DNA from: CAZRIP01 sp964600165
Lineage (GTDB): Bacteria; Elusimicrobiota; Elusimicrobia; UBA1565; UBA9628
Reading direction: 5' to 3'
NCBI GenBank assembly: GCA_964600165.1
Contig: CAZRIP010000101.1
Span: 1-14,662 of the forward strand
DNA length: 14,662 nt
A model generated the notes under the pieces. The model was given only the letters and a program-made list of their open reading frames with translations, made no database searches and had not been told where the DNA came from. Positions 6,605 through 14,287 of this stretch are shown piece after piece. Within the stretch, counting starts at the first letter, position 1, and the number at the start of each line of letters is the position of its first letter. The translations under genes were made by a program, and so were the position numbers.

Positions 6605-7606
6605 CTACGGACGAGAATAGAAGCCAATCTCTCTGACGGAGACCGGTCTCTTCTCGGGCATGTGGGCGAGATAGAATCGGGCCAGGCGGTCGGCGTACTC
6701 CCGTCCCGCGATCTCGGCGCAGAGGGCGTGGCCGGCCCCGGGCACCACCCAGACGTCCTTGGCCGCCCGCACCCGCTCTAGAGGGGCGCGGAACTCATCC
6801 GGCGGGACCATGCGATCTTCGGATCCGAAGATGACGAGCAGCGGCACGGCGACCTGCGCCGCCACCGCCTCGGGGCTGACGCGCTCGGGATCGCCTCCCA
6901 GCAGCACGCGCAGCCAGAAAAGCATCATCGGGATCAACGGGAAATAGGGGACGCCGTAGTTGACCCGCATGTAGCGCCTCACGGACGAGTCATGCGATCT
7001 GAAGGGGCTTTCGAGAACGGCGGCGCGAAACCCGGCATGCCGCGCGAGGCCGCAGAACGCGACCATGGCGCCCATGGAAAGACCGAAAGCGCCGTACTGA
7101 TCGCCGGGCCGATGGGCCTTCATGAAGGCCACGGCGGCGTCGTAGTCGCGGCTTTCGAGGTAGCCGACGCTCAGCCGGCGGCCCTCGCTCTCGCCGCAAC
7201 AGCGGAAGTCGAAGTAGAGCAGGTTGAAGCCCAGGCCGGCCAGCGCGTGGGTGAACTTGAGGATCTCGCCCTTGTTGGTTCCCCAACCGTGACAGAGCAG
7301 CAGCGTACGGGAGCTCGGCGCGCTGGCGGGCACGAACCAGCCTTTGAGCAGGAGCCCGTCGCCGGTTCCGCACGTCACGGATTCGTAGGTCAAGCCGAAA
7401 TCCTCGGGGCGCACCGTCAGCGGGACGCGTCCGTTGCCGGTCACGTTGCGGTACGCCGCGTAGAAGCTGAAGAAGACCAGCGCGGCGAGCGGGACCGCGA
7501 CGATCAGGAATGCGGCGAGCATGCGGTAGGATACAACTTGCATCCTCCAGATGCGCACGGAACCCGTTCCCTTCTTGGGGAGTAAGGCCCTGCCCTTGAC
7601 GATCAT
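6605..7606 (-). CDS. Membrane-anchored alpha/beta hydrolase (serine esterase or peptidase fold)
   Basis: A single hydrophobic segment at about 29-51 (MLAAFLIVAVPLAALVFF) is an N-terminal signal anchor, placing the catalytic domain outside the cytoplasmic membrane. The hydrolase core shows the oxyanion-hole motif LLCHGWG (H106), nucleophile elbow GLSMGA (Ser177), acid in FGSEDRMVP (Asp264) and catalytic His in GAGHAL (His293), so the triad is complete. The overall pattern matches the broad BAAT/dienelactone-hydrolase-like or peptidase S9-like group; the substrate is unknown. The start is uncertain: ATG at 7606, a GTG at codon 17 and ATG codons 22 and 29 are all possible and none has a well-spaced Shine-Dalgarno sequence. 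The 5' end abuts the divergent toxin-antitoxin promoter, and a minus-strand TATAAT (7617-7622) could serve it, although no -35 is visible. Confidence 0.85.
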   Translation of the reverse strand: MIVKGRALLPKKGTGSVRIWRMQVVSYRMLAAFLIVAVPLAALVFFSFYAAYRNVTGNGRVPLTVRPEDFGLTYESVTCGTGDGLLLKGWFVPASAPSSRTLLLCHGWGTNKGEILKFTHALAGLGFNLLYFDFRCCGESEGRRLSVGYLESRDYDAAVAFMKAHRPGDQYGAFGLSMGAMVAFCGLARHAGFRAAVLESPFRSHDSSVRRYMRVNYGVPYFPLIPMMLFWLRVLLGGDPERVSPEAVAAQVAVPLLVIFGSEDRMVPPDEFRAPLERVRAAKDVWVVPGAGHALCAEIAGREYADRLARFYLAHMPEKRPVSVREIGFYSRP

Positions 7607-7624
7607 CTGTTAGTACATTATAAT
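7596..7624 (+). promoter_or_regulatory. Near-consensus sigma-70 promoter of the toxin-antitoxin operon
   Basis: TTGACG (7596-7601), a 17-bp spacer and a perfect TATAAT (7619-7624) lie 24 bp upstream of the antitoxin ATG. The expected start of transcription is near 7631. Confidence 0.85.
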
Positions 7625-7633
7625 AACAATGTA
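7614..7633. promoter_or_regulatory. Operator-like inverted repeat over the -10 box
   Basis: TACATT (7614-7619) and AATGTA (7628-7633) form a perfect 6-bp inverted repeat around an 8-bp AT-rich centre containing the -10. A repressor bound here would block the promoter. The antitoxin is an AbrB-type DNA-binding protein, so autoregulation is the natural inference. Confidence 0.65.
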
Positions 7634-7638
7634 TAAAC

Positions 7639-7643
7639 GGAGG
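7639..7643 (+). promoter_or_regulatory. Strong Shine-Dalgarno site of the antitoxin gene
   Basis: GGAGG lies 5 nt before the ATG at 7649. It is one of the few well-spaced ribosome binding sites in the window and should favour antitoxin over the coupled toxin. Confidence 0.8.
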
Positions 7644-7648
7644 CTGAT

Positions 7649-7876
7649 ATGGTGAAATACCTGACCCAGCACGGCAATAGCGCGGCGCTCGTGATCGACA
7701 AGCCCATTATGGAGTTGCTGCACATCGAGATGGGGACACCGCTCGAGGTCTCGACTGATGGGAAGAGCCTGGTAATTTCTCCGGTGGCGGATCCGGCGCG
7801 AGAGAAAAAATTTCGGGGCGCCCTCGCTAAAGTTTCAGCCAAACACGCGAAGACGTTCGCCAAGCTTGCCAAGTGA
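7649..7876 (+). CDS. AbrB/MazE-type antitoxin
   Basis: The 75-residue protein neutralises the toxin encoded next and probably represses the operon. Residues 1-47 follow the swapped-hairpin AbrB/MazE/SpoVT pattern (KYLTQHGNSAALVIDKPIME, then a beta hairpin around PLEVSTDGKSLVISPV). Residues 48-75 are a Lys/Ala-rich helical tail that would wrap the toxin. Strong promoter, operator-like repeat and Shine-Dalgarno site lie upstream. Its TGA overlaps the toxin GTG by 4 nt. Pairing an AbrB-fold antitoxin with a Doc toxin, instead of the classic Phd antitoxin, occurs in annotated genomes. Confidence 0.88.
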   Translation: MVKYLTQHGNSAALVIDKPIMELLHIEMGTPLEVSTDGKSLVISPVADPAREKKFRGALAKVSAKHAKTFAKLAK

Positions 7877-8259
7877 GCGAGCCGCTGTTCCTGACCTTGG
7901 CCGAAATCCTGGAGATTCATCGAAACCAGATCGAGAGCCATGGCGGGCGTGCCGGGATTCGGGACCTCGACCTGCTTGAGTCGGCGATCGCGATGCCGCA
8001 AAGCGGATCCGGCGAAGAATACCATCACCGTTCGCTCTTCGACATGGCGGCCGCCTATGCTTTCCACATCGCGGAGAACCAGGCGTTTATCGATGGGAAT
8101 AAACGGGTCGGCTTGGCCGCGGCGCTGATCTTCTTGGATATGAACGGCGTCGAGATTCACGATCCCAAAAGCAGGCTTTACGGCGCGATGATGGCGCTCG
8201 GCTCCAATAAGATGGGCAAGGCCAGATTAGCGGAACTGCTGGAAACGCTTTCGCATTAA
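7873..8259 (+). CDS. doc: Death-on-curing (Doc/Fic family) toxin with a variant catalytic motif
   Basis: Classic Doc phosphorylates EF-Tu and stops translation. The 128-residue protein has the Doc layout: an N-terminal FLTLAEILEIHRNQIESHGG, a GIRDLDLLESAIAMPQ segment and the Fic core at 59-91. The core reads HIAENQAFIDGNKRVGL. The phosphate loop D74-G75-N76-K77-R78 and Phe72 are intact, but the position of the catalytic His in the family motif HxFxDGNK is Gln70 (codon CAG). The upstream His65 does not align with it. The start is a GTG overlapping the antitoxin stop, so translation is coupled. The stop lies 4 bp from the convergent REC-REC gene. The toxin may be catalytically altered or belong to a Gln-variant subfamily. 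Confidence 0.88.
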   Translation: MSEPLFLTLAEILEIHRNQIESHGGRAGIRDLDLLESAIAMPQSGSGEEYHHRSLFDMAAAYAFHIAENQAFIDGNKRVGLAAALIFLDMNGVEIHDPKSRLYGAMMALGSNKMGKARLAELLETLSH

Positions 8260-8263
8260 GCGC

Positions 8264-9008
<745 letters not shown>

Positions 9009-9022
<14 letters not shown>

Positions 9023-9401
9023 GGGGTTTCCTCCCGCCGCCGCGCAGCGTTTCCTGGACCTTTTCGAGGAGGCGGTCCATCTCGAACGGCTTGACGACGT
9101 AGCCGTCGACGCCGGCTTGATAAGCCTCGTCCACTTCCTTGGTCACGCTGGCCTGCGTCACCATGAGGATCTTCATGTCGTTGAACTTATCGCTCGAGCG
9201 AATCAGGGCCACGGCTTCGACTCCGGTCATGTTGGGCATATAGTGGTCGATCAGCATCAACTCGTACTTTTTCTTCTGGACGAGATCGACCGCCTGCGCC
9301 CCGTCCGCGGCGGTGTCGACCTCGTGCCCGTGCAGCGTGAACAGCCGCCTGAGCAGAGCGAGGATCGATTCCTCATCGTCGACGATCAGGATGCGCGCCA
9401 T
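9009..9401 (-). CDS. Single-domain response regulator (CheY-like)
   Basis: A 130-residue stand-alone receiver with D8/D9, phospho-acceptor D52 in LIDHYMPNMTG, T82 in MVTQAS and K104 in VVKPF. It is CheY-like in length with no output domain, so it signals by protein contact or as an intermediate. Its ATG follows directly after the TAA of the cyclase gene with no gap, and its 3' end overlaps the REC-REC gene by 14 nt. Both imply one message and translational coupling. Confidence 0.9.
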
Positions 9402-10709
9402 TTATTTGGAAGTCAGCGTGAAAACCCCGTCCCAGCCTTTCGGAGGCGCCGCGGCGTAATCTTCGCAAAAACGAAGGTAGCTGCGCGCCGGCGCGTCGTC
9501 CGGAATTTCCGAGAGGGCGCTCTCGAACGCGGACGCCGCCTGCCGATAGCGTCCTTCGAGGAAGAGATCTCGCCCGCGGGCGAAGAGATTCAGGCCGGCC
9601 TTCTTGCCGGCATTGAGCGTCTTCTTGAAGTCGACGAGCTCGAACACGACGAGCGGCGCTTTATATCCGAGGACTCGAATCGGCCCCAGAGCGCGGCCTT
9701 CGATCTCGTTCTCGACGCGCGCGTAGACCTCCGCGCTCACGAGGACGCGCGAGCCGAAGAACCGGTTCGCGCCCTCGATGCGAGACGCCAGATTGACGGC
9801 GTGGCCGACGACGCGATACTCCGTCCGCTCCTTCGTGCCGAGGCAGCCGGCCACTACTTCGCCGGTGTGCACGCCGATGCAGATTTCCAGCGGCTCGCGG
9901 CCTCGCGCGGCGTTCTTGTCCCTCAGATCGTTCAAGCGCAGGCCGGCCTTCAGCGCCGCGCGCGCGGCGCAAGCCGCGTGGCCTTGAAGAGGCATCGGCG
10001 CGCCGAAAACGGCCATCAACCCGTCTCCGAGGAACTGATTGACGGCGCCGTTTTCCGCGTTGATTTCCTCGACGGCGATCTCGAAGACCTCGTTGACCGT
10101 CTCGACGACTTCTTCCGGGGAGACGCGGCCGGCGAACGGCGTGAAGCCCCGGACGTCCGCGAACAACGTGGACACCGTCCGGCGCTCGCCTTTGCGCAAG
10201 ATGTCCGCCGGCTTCTCCAGGACCAGCCTGACGACCTCGGGCGTGACGAAGCGGCCGAAAGTCTCCTTGACCTTCTCCAATTGCAAGAGCCCGAGGTGGG
10301 CGCGCTCGAGCTCCGTTCTCAAGGCTTTCTCGCGGGAGAGCTCCGCGGAGAGCCGGCGCTTCTCGAGGCAGCGGTCGACGGTCAGGATGAGCCCGTCCAA
10401 GCTCACCGGCTTGATCAGATAATCGTAAGCGCCGTCGCGCATCGCCTTCACGGCGCTGTCGAGCTCGGGGAAGCCCGTCATCAAGATCACGTCGGCGCTC
10501 GTGCGCGCCTTGGTCTGGCGCAGGACTTCGAGCCCGTCGACCTCGCCTGGCATGGTGAGGTCGGTCAAGACGAGGTCGCAATCCGCCGAAAGTTTTTTCA
10601 GGGCTTCCTCCCCGGAAGCGGCCGTCGCGCACGCGTAGCCGGCTTGCGTCAGCGCGCGCTCGCACAAGCGCCGGATCGGCGCCTCGTCCTCGACGACGAT
10701 GATCTTCAT
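9402..10709 (-). CDS. Receiver-controlled class III nucleotidyl cyclase with TPR-like tail
   Basis: The 435-residue cytoplasmic enzyme is predicted to make a cyclic nucleotide when its receiver is phosphorylated. The receiver (1-115) has E7/D8, phospho-acceptor D50 in LTDLTMPG, T78 and K100. A helical linker (116-150, EKRRLSAELSREKALRTELERA) joins it to the cyclase (about 175-360). Metal ligands are D185 (LFADVRGFT) and D229 (LGDGLMAVFG); transition-state Asn306 and Arg310 lie in AVNLASR. The usual purine-selecting Lys is Gln225 (VNQFLGD), and the partner Asp/Thr after Tyr298 is Arg299 (EYRVVG), so ATP versus GTP preference cannot be read directly. Residues 370-420 resemble one TPR hairpin pair. 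The ATG overlaps the hybrid kinase stop (ATGA), and the TAA abuts the next ATG. Confidence 0.9.
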   Translation of the reverse strand: MKIIVVEDEAPIRRLCERALTQAGYACATAASGEEALKKLSADCDLVLTDLTMPGEVDGLEVLRQTKARTSADVILMTGFPELDSAVKAMRDGAYDYLIKPVSLDGLILTVDRCLEKRRLSAELSREKALRTELERAHLGLLQLEKVKETFGRFVTPEVVRLVLEKPADILRKGERRTVSTLFADVRGFTPFAGRVSPEEVVETVNEVFEIAVEEINAENGAVNQFLGDGLMAVFGAPMPLQGHAACAARAALKAGLRLNDLRDKNAARGREPLEICIGVHTGEVVAGCLGTKERTEYRVVGHAVNLASRIEGANRFFGSRVLVSAEVYARVENEIEGRALGPIRVLGYKAPLVVFELVDFKKTLNAGKKAGLNLFARGRDLFLEGRYRQAASAFESALSEIPDDAPARSYLRFCEDYAAAPPKGWDGVFTLTSK

Positions 10710-12262
10710 GTCATGGGCGCGGGGCCGTCGAGGATCCCCCGGACTTTGCGGGCCAGCGCGTCGGGGGTCATGGGTTTTTGCAGAAACGGCGCGTCCGGGG
10801 CGATGAGCTCGTCGCGGACGACGCCTTCGTCGGTGTAGCCGGACATGAACAAGACCTTCACCCCGGGAACCGCGGCGCGCACGCGCTCCGCGAGCTCCGT
10901 GCCGCGCATCTTGGGCATGATGACGTCGGTCAGCAGCAGCTTGATCGCGGCGGGCGGGTCGGCGCAGAAGGAGAGCGCCTCTTCCGGGATCTTCGCCACG
11001 AGGACCTCGTAGCCGTACTGCCGCAGCGCGCGCACGGCGAAATTGCGCACCAGCTCGTCGTCCTCGACGAGCAGCACCGTCTCCGAGCCGCCGCGCGGGG
11101 CGGCCTCGACGCGGGCTTTCAGCGGCGGTGCGGATTCGCCGACGATCGGAAGATACACCTTGAACGTCGTTCCTCGCCCCAACTCGCTGTAAACGTAAAC
11201 GCTTCCGCCGCTCTGCTTGACGATGCCGTAGACGGTGGAGAGGCCCAGGCCCGTGCCCTTGCCCCGCTCCTTCGTCGTGAAAAACGGCTCGAAAAGATGA
11301 GAAAGAGTCGCCTGGTCCATGCCGGTGCCCGTGTCGCTGACCGCCAGCATGGCGTGAGGGCCCGGCGTGACGTCGATGTGCGTCTTGACGAAGCTGGGGC
11401 CGAGCTCGACGTTCTTCGTTTGGATGGAGATGCGCCCGCCCTTGGGCATGGCGTCGCGCGCGTTGACGACGAGGTTGACGACGACCTGCTCGATCTGCCC
11501 CGGGTCGGCCTTGACGGTCCCGAGGTCGGCGGCGAGATCGAGGGCGAGCTCGATGTCCTCGCCGATGAGCCGGCGCAGCATCTTGTCGAGCTCCTTGAGC
11601 ACGTCGTTGACGTCCAAGAGCCGCAGCTGCAGCACCTGCTTGCGGCTAAACGCCAGCAGTTGCCGCGTCAGCGCCGCCGCGCGCTTGCCCGCCGTCCGGA
11701 TCTCCTCGACGTCGGCGCGGTTGGGGTCTTCGGGGGCCATGCTCTTGAGCAGGAACTCGCTGTAGCCGGAGATCGCGGTCAAAAGATTGTTGAAGTCGTG
11801 GGCGATCCCGCCGGCCAGGCGGCCGACCATCTCCATCTTCTGGATCTGGCGCAGCTGAGCCTCGGTGATCCGCTTCTCCTTTCTCGCCAAGGCCTCGCGC
11901 AGCTCTCGCTCGACGGCGGGGACGAGCCGGGTCAGGCTGCCCTTCATGATGTAGTCGGAGACGCCTTCCTTCACGGCCGCGACGGCGGACTGCTCGCCGA
12001 TCGAGCCGGAGACGAGGATGAAGGGGATGTCCAAGCCGCGCTTTTTGAGGACGGCCAGCGCGCCGTGCGAGCTGAAGTTCGGCATGCTGTGGTCGGAGAC
12101 GACGAGATCCCACGCTTCCTTGGCCAGGGCGGCTTCCATCGCCGCCTCCGTGTCCACGCGCTGATGGACGACGTCGTAGCCGCCGTTCTTGAGCGCGCGC
12201 AGCAGCAGCGCGGCGTCGTCCTCGGAGTCTTCGACCAGCAGCAGGCGCAGCGGTAGTCCCAT
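10706..12262 (-). CDS. Hybrid histidine kinase, REC-HisKA-HATPase-REC
   Basis: The 518-residue cytoplasmic hybrid kinase has an N-terminal receiver (4-120; D57 in VVSDHSMP, S85, K107) in place of a sensor. Its input is therefore probably phosphate from another kinase, such as the one two genes upstream. A short helix leads to the H-box GGIAHDFNNLLTAI with His155. The ATPase shows an N-box (NLVVNARDAMP, N267), G1 (VSDTGTGMD, D310), F-box (LFEPFFTTK) and G2 (GKGTGLGLSTVYGI). The C-terminal receiver (394-512) has D446 in LTDVIMPKMRG, S474 and K496. The HDFNN core is the NtrB/HWE-unlike 'hybrid PAS kinase' type. It starts 6 bp after the Rcp1-like gene and ends overlapping the cyclase start, so the cyclase receiver is a likely target. 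Confidence 0.9.
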   Translation of the reverse strand: MGLPLRLLLVEDSEDDAALLLRALKNGGYDVVHQRVDTEAAMEAALAKEAWDLVVSDHSMPNFSSHGALAVLKKRGLDIPFILVSGSIGEQSAVAAVKEGVSDYIMKGSLTRLVPAVERELREALARKEKRITEAQLRQIQKMEMVGRLAGGIAHDFNNLLTAISGYSEFLLKSMAPEDPNRADVEEIRTAGKRAAALTRQLLAFSRKQVLQLRLLDVNDVLKELDKMLRRLIGEDIELALDLAADLGTVKADPGQIEQVVVNLVVNARDAMPKGGRISIQTKNVELGPSFVKTHIDVTPGPHAMLAVSDTGTGMDQATLSHLFEPFFTTKERGKGTGLGLSTVYGIVKQSGGSVYVYSELGRGTTFKVYLPIVGESAPPLKARVEAAPRGGSETVLLVEDDELVRNFAVRALRQYGYEVLVAKIPEEALSFCADPPAAIKLLLTDVIMPKMRGTELAERVRAAVPGVKVLFMSGYTDEGVVRDELIAPDAPFLQKPMTPDALARKVRGILDGPAPMT

Positions 12263-12268
12263 GATTTT

Positions 12269-12715
12269 TCAGGTTCGCGGCGGCATCTCGTTCATCAACA
12301 GCCAGTAGCAGCCGAGCTGCGTGACGGCGCCCACGAACTCGTTGAAATCGACGGGCTTGCGCACGTAGCTGTTGGCGCCCAAGCTGTAGCTCGTGATGAG
12401 GTCCTGCTCTTCCTTGGACGACGTCAAGATGACGACGGGCAGGAGCTTGGTCCTCGGGTCGGCGCGGATGCGCCGCAGGACCTCCAGGCCGTCGATCTTC
12501 GGAAGCTTCAGGTCCAGCAGGATCACCGTCGGCATGACGCCGGGATCGCGCCCCGCGTGCTTGCCAGCGCCGAACAGGAAATCGAGCGCCTCGGCGCCGT
12601 CGCGCGCCACGTTGACCTCGTTTTTGAGGTTGTTTTTCTTGAAGGCGCGCAGCGTCAGATCCTCGTCGTCCTTGTTGTCTTCCACCAGCAGGACCATCCC
12701 GTCGTTCGTTTTCAT
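12269..12715 (-). CDS. Single-domain response regulator (Rcp1-like receiver)
   Basis: The 148-residue receiver begins at the ATG at 12715. An open frame extends upstream to 13423, but that part is antisense-type filler overlapping the kinase gene and is not counted. Key residues are E12/D13 in LVEDNKDDE, phospho-acceptor D68 in LLDLKLPKIDG, T98 in ILTSSKEEQD and K120 in VRKPVDF. The NKDDEDLTLRAFKKNN start and SYSLGANSYVRKP segment are characteristic of Rcp1-type regulators beside phytochrome-like kinases. It lies 11 bp after the kinase gene and 6 bp before the hybrid kinase gene. Confidence 0.92.
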   Translation of the reverse strand: MKTNDGMVLLVEDNKDDEDLTLRAFKKNNLKNEVNVARDGAEALDFLFGAGKHAGRDPGVMPTVILLDLKLPKIDGLEVLRRIRADPRTKLLPVVILTSSKEEQDLITSYSLGANSYVRKPVDFNEFVGAVTQLGCYWLLMNEMPPRT

Positions 12716-12726
12716 GGATCGTCTCT

Positions 12727-14220
12727 CTATAACGTGAAGTAAAACGTCGCCCCTCGGCCGACGGCGCCGCGCGCCCAAATCCGGCCGCCGTGCCGATGGA
12801 CGATCCGCGCCGCCGTCGCCAGGCCGATGCCGTTTCCAGGGAACTCGTCCGCCGTGTGCAGGCGCTGGAAAGCCCCGAATAATTTGTCGGAGTGGGACAT
12901 GTCGAAGCCCGCTCCATTGTCGCGGACGAAATAGGCGGGCGCGCCGTCCGGCTGGGCTTCGGCGCCGAATTCCACCGACGCCTCGGCGCGCTTCGACGTG
13001 TACTTCCAGGCGTTGCCCAGCAAGTTCTCGAGGACGATGCGCGCGAGATGCGAATCGCATTCGGCCTGGACTCCGGGCGCCGCGGAAAAGCGGACCTTCC
13101 GCTCGGGCTCGGCGGCGGAAAGCGCCTGGGCGACGAGCTCGGCCAGTGAGGTGAGCGAGACGGTCGATCGGCGCATCTCGACGCGCGTCAGCCGCGAGAG
13201 CGCCAGCAAGTCGTCGATGAGCTGGCCCATCCGTTGGGCGGCCTTGCGGATGCGATTGAGGTGCTCCGCGCCTTGGGCGTCGAGCCGGCCTCCGCAGTCC
13301 TCCAGCAGGGCCTGGCTGAAGCCGTCGATGCTGCGCAGCGGCGCGCGCAGGTCGTGGGAGACGGAGTACGAAAAGGCGTCGAGCTCCCGATTGGCCAGCT
13401 CCAGCCGCTCGGAGTAGCGCCACAGCGTCTCCTCGGCGTTCTTGCGCGTCGTGATGTCGCGCGCCACGGCGTAAATGAGACGCTCATCGGGAATGGGGCG
13501 CGCCGTCCAAAGAAGCCATTTGTAGGTCCCGTCTTTGCAGCGGTAGCGATTTTCGAACGACAGGGTGCGCTCGCCTTCCGCGTTCTTCTCCGCCTCGTCG
13601 GCCGTCTTGCCGCGGTCGTCGGGGTGGATGAAGTCGATGTACGGGGATTTGAGCAGATCTTCTTTCGCGTGACCTAAGATCGTTTCCCACGAGCCGCTGA
13701 CCTCTTTGAAATAGCCGTCGAAGCCCGCGATGCAGAACATCTCCAAAGACAGCGAAAAGAAGCGCGCGTAGCGCTCCAGTCCGCGTTCAGCCTCGCGGCG
13801 CCGCGTCACGTCCGTGACGTTGTGGATGATCCAGGAGACTTCGCCGTCCGGGGCGAGAACGGGAATGTTGCGGGGGCTCCAATAGCGTACCTCGAAGCCT
13901 CCACCTTCCGACTCCGGGCGCCGGATGTCGTATTTCTGGATCGGCATCTCGTCGGGCGTCTTTTTTTCGAGAACGCGCGCCAAAGAGGCCTTCAGATTGC
14001 GCACGCCGTCGGCCGCGGGATCGTCCGGGTTGTCGGGGAATACGTCGAAAAGGGGACGGCCCACGATGGCCTCGCGACGCGTCATCGTCGCTTGGAGATA
14101 CGCCTCGCTGACGGCGGAGATGATCAGGTTCGGCGTGAGGGCGAGGGATAATCCGGGGGAGGACTCGAACAGGGCGCGAAAGTCGGGCTCAGAAGGCGAC
14201 ATGGTCCCACTCTTATTCAT
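12727..14220 (-). CDS. Cytoplasmic PAS-PAS sensor histidine kinase (Cph1-like core), first gene of the six-gene operon
   Basis: The frame is open from a TTG at 14244, but that codon overlaps the predicted -10 box. The ATG at 14220 is therefore preferred (497 residues); an ATG at 14202 is also possible. Numbering is from 14220. A first PAS_4-like domain (about 15-135: FESSPGLSLALTPNL, ending NVTDVTRRR) and a PAS_3-like domain (about 150-260: IAGFDGYFKEVS, IHPDDR, RYRCKDGTYKWLLW, ARDITTRK) are followed by the H-box SVSHDLRAPLRSI (His289). The N-box (ENLLGNAWKYT), G1 (RDNGAGFD), F-box (LFGAFQRLH) and G2 (GNGIGLATAARI) are intact. No membrane segment is seen. The C-terminal half is clearly paralogous to the kinase at 3264-4961. 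It presumably phosphorylates the Rcp1-like receiver 11 bp downstream and perhaps other receivers of the operon. Confidence 0.9.
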   Translation of the reverse strand: MNKSGTMSPSEPDFRALFESSPGLSLALTPNLIISAVSEAYLQATMTRREAIVGRPLFDVFPDNPDDPAADGVRNLKASLARVLEKKTPDEMPIQKYDIRRPESEGGGFEVRYWSPRNIPVLAPDGEVSWIIHNVTDVTRRREAERGLERYARFFSLSLEMFCIAGFDGYFKEVSGSWETILGHAKEDLLKSPYIDFIHPDDRGKTADEAEKNAEGERTLSFENRYRCKDGTYKWLLWTARPIPDERLIYAVARDITTRKNAEETLWRYSERLELANRELDAFSYSVSHDLRAPLRSIDGFSQALLEDCGGRLDAQGAEHLNRIRKAAQRMGQLIDDLLALSRLTRVEMRRSTVSLTSLAELVAQALSAAEPERKVRFSAAPGVQAECDSHLARIVLENLLGNAWKYTSKRAEASVEFGAEAQPDGAPAYFVRDNGAGFDMSHSDKLFGAFQRLHTADEFPGNGIGLATAARIVHRHGGRIWARGAVGRGATFYFTL

Positions 14221-14237
14221 CTTTTGTCTTTTAGATG

Positions 14238-14266
14238 TTGACAATATAACAGAAGATTACTAAAAT
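14238..14266 (+). promoter_or_regulatory. Promoter of the HTH-receiver gene
   Basis: A perfect TTGACA (14238-14243), 17-bp spacer and TAAAAT (14261-14266) lie on the plus strand. Only 10 nt separate the -10 from the ATG at 14277, so the leader would be about 3-4 nt. It overlaps the operon promoter on the opposite strand. Confidence 0.8.
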
Positions 14267-14271
14267 TACAA
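14243..14271 (-). promoter_or_regulatory. Promoter of the six-gene signalling operon
   Basis: On the minus strand, TTGTAA (14266-14271), a 17-bp spacer and TATATT (14243-14248) predict a start near 14236, giving a leader of about 16 nt to the ATG at 14220. Its -35 touches the -10 of the opposing promoter, and its -10 touches the opposing -35. Confidence 0.7.
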
Positions 14272-14287
14272 TACTTATGACAATTAC
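14256..14287 (+). repeat. ATTAC direct repeats phased at 9 bp in the shared promoter region
   Basis: ATTAC occurs at 14256, 14265 and 14283, with a degenerate CTTAT in register at 14274. The spacings are 9, 9 and 9 bp. The array covers the -10 of the HTH-receiver promoter, the -35 of the operon promoter and the first codons of the HTH-receiver gene. It is a candidate operator. Confidence 0.45.

Noticed and set aside
10778..12256. A 492-codon open frame on the plus strand.
   Set aside because: It is antisense to the hybrid kinase and shows no domain motif; high GC with third-position bias keeps the opposite frame open.
12716..13423. Upstream extension of the Rcp1-like receiver frame (would give 384 residues).
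   Set aside because: The extension lies inside the kinase gene in another frame and is Arg/Ala/Gly-rich. Receiver homology starts right after the ATG at 12715, matching the normal Rcp1 length.
14221..14244. TTG start at 14244 for the operon kinase.
   Set aside because: The codon overlaps the predicted -10 box (14243-14248), so it would not be in the transcript; ATG codons follow at 14220 and 14202.
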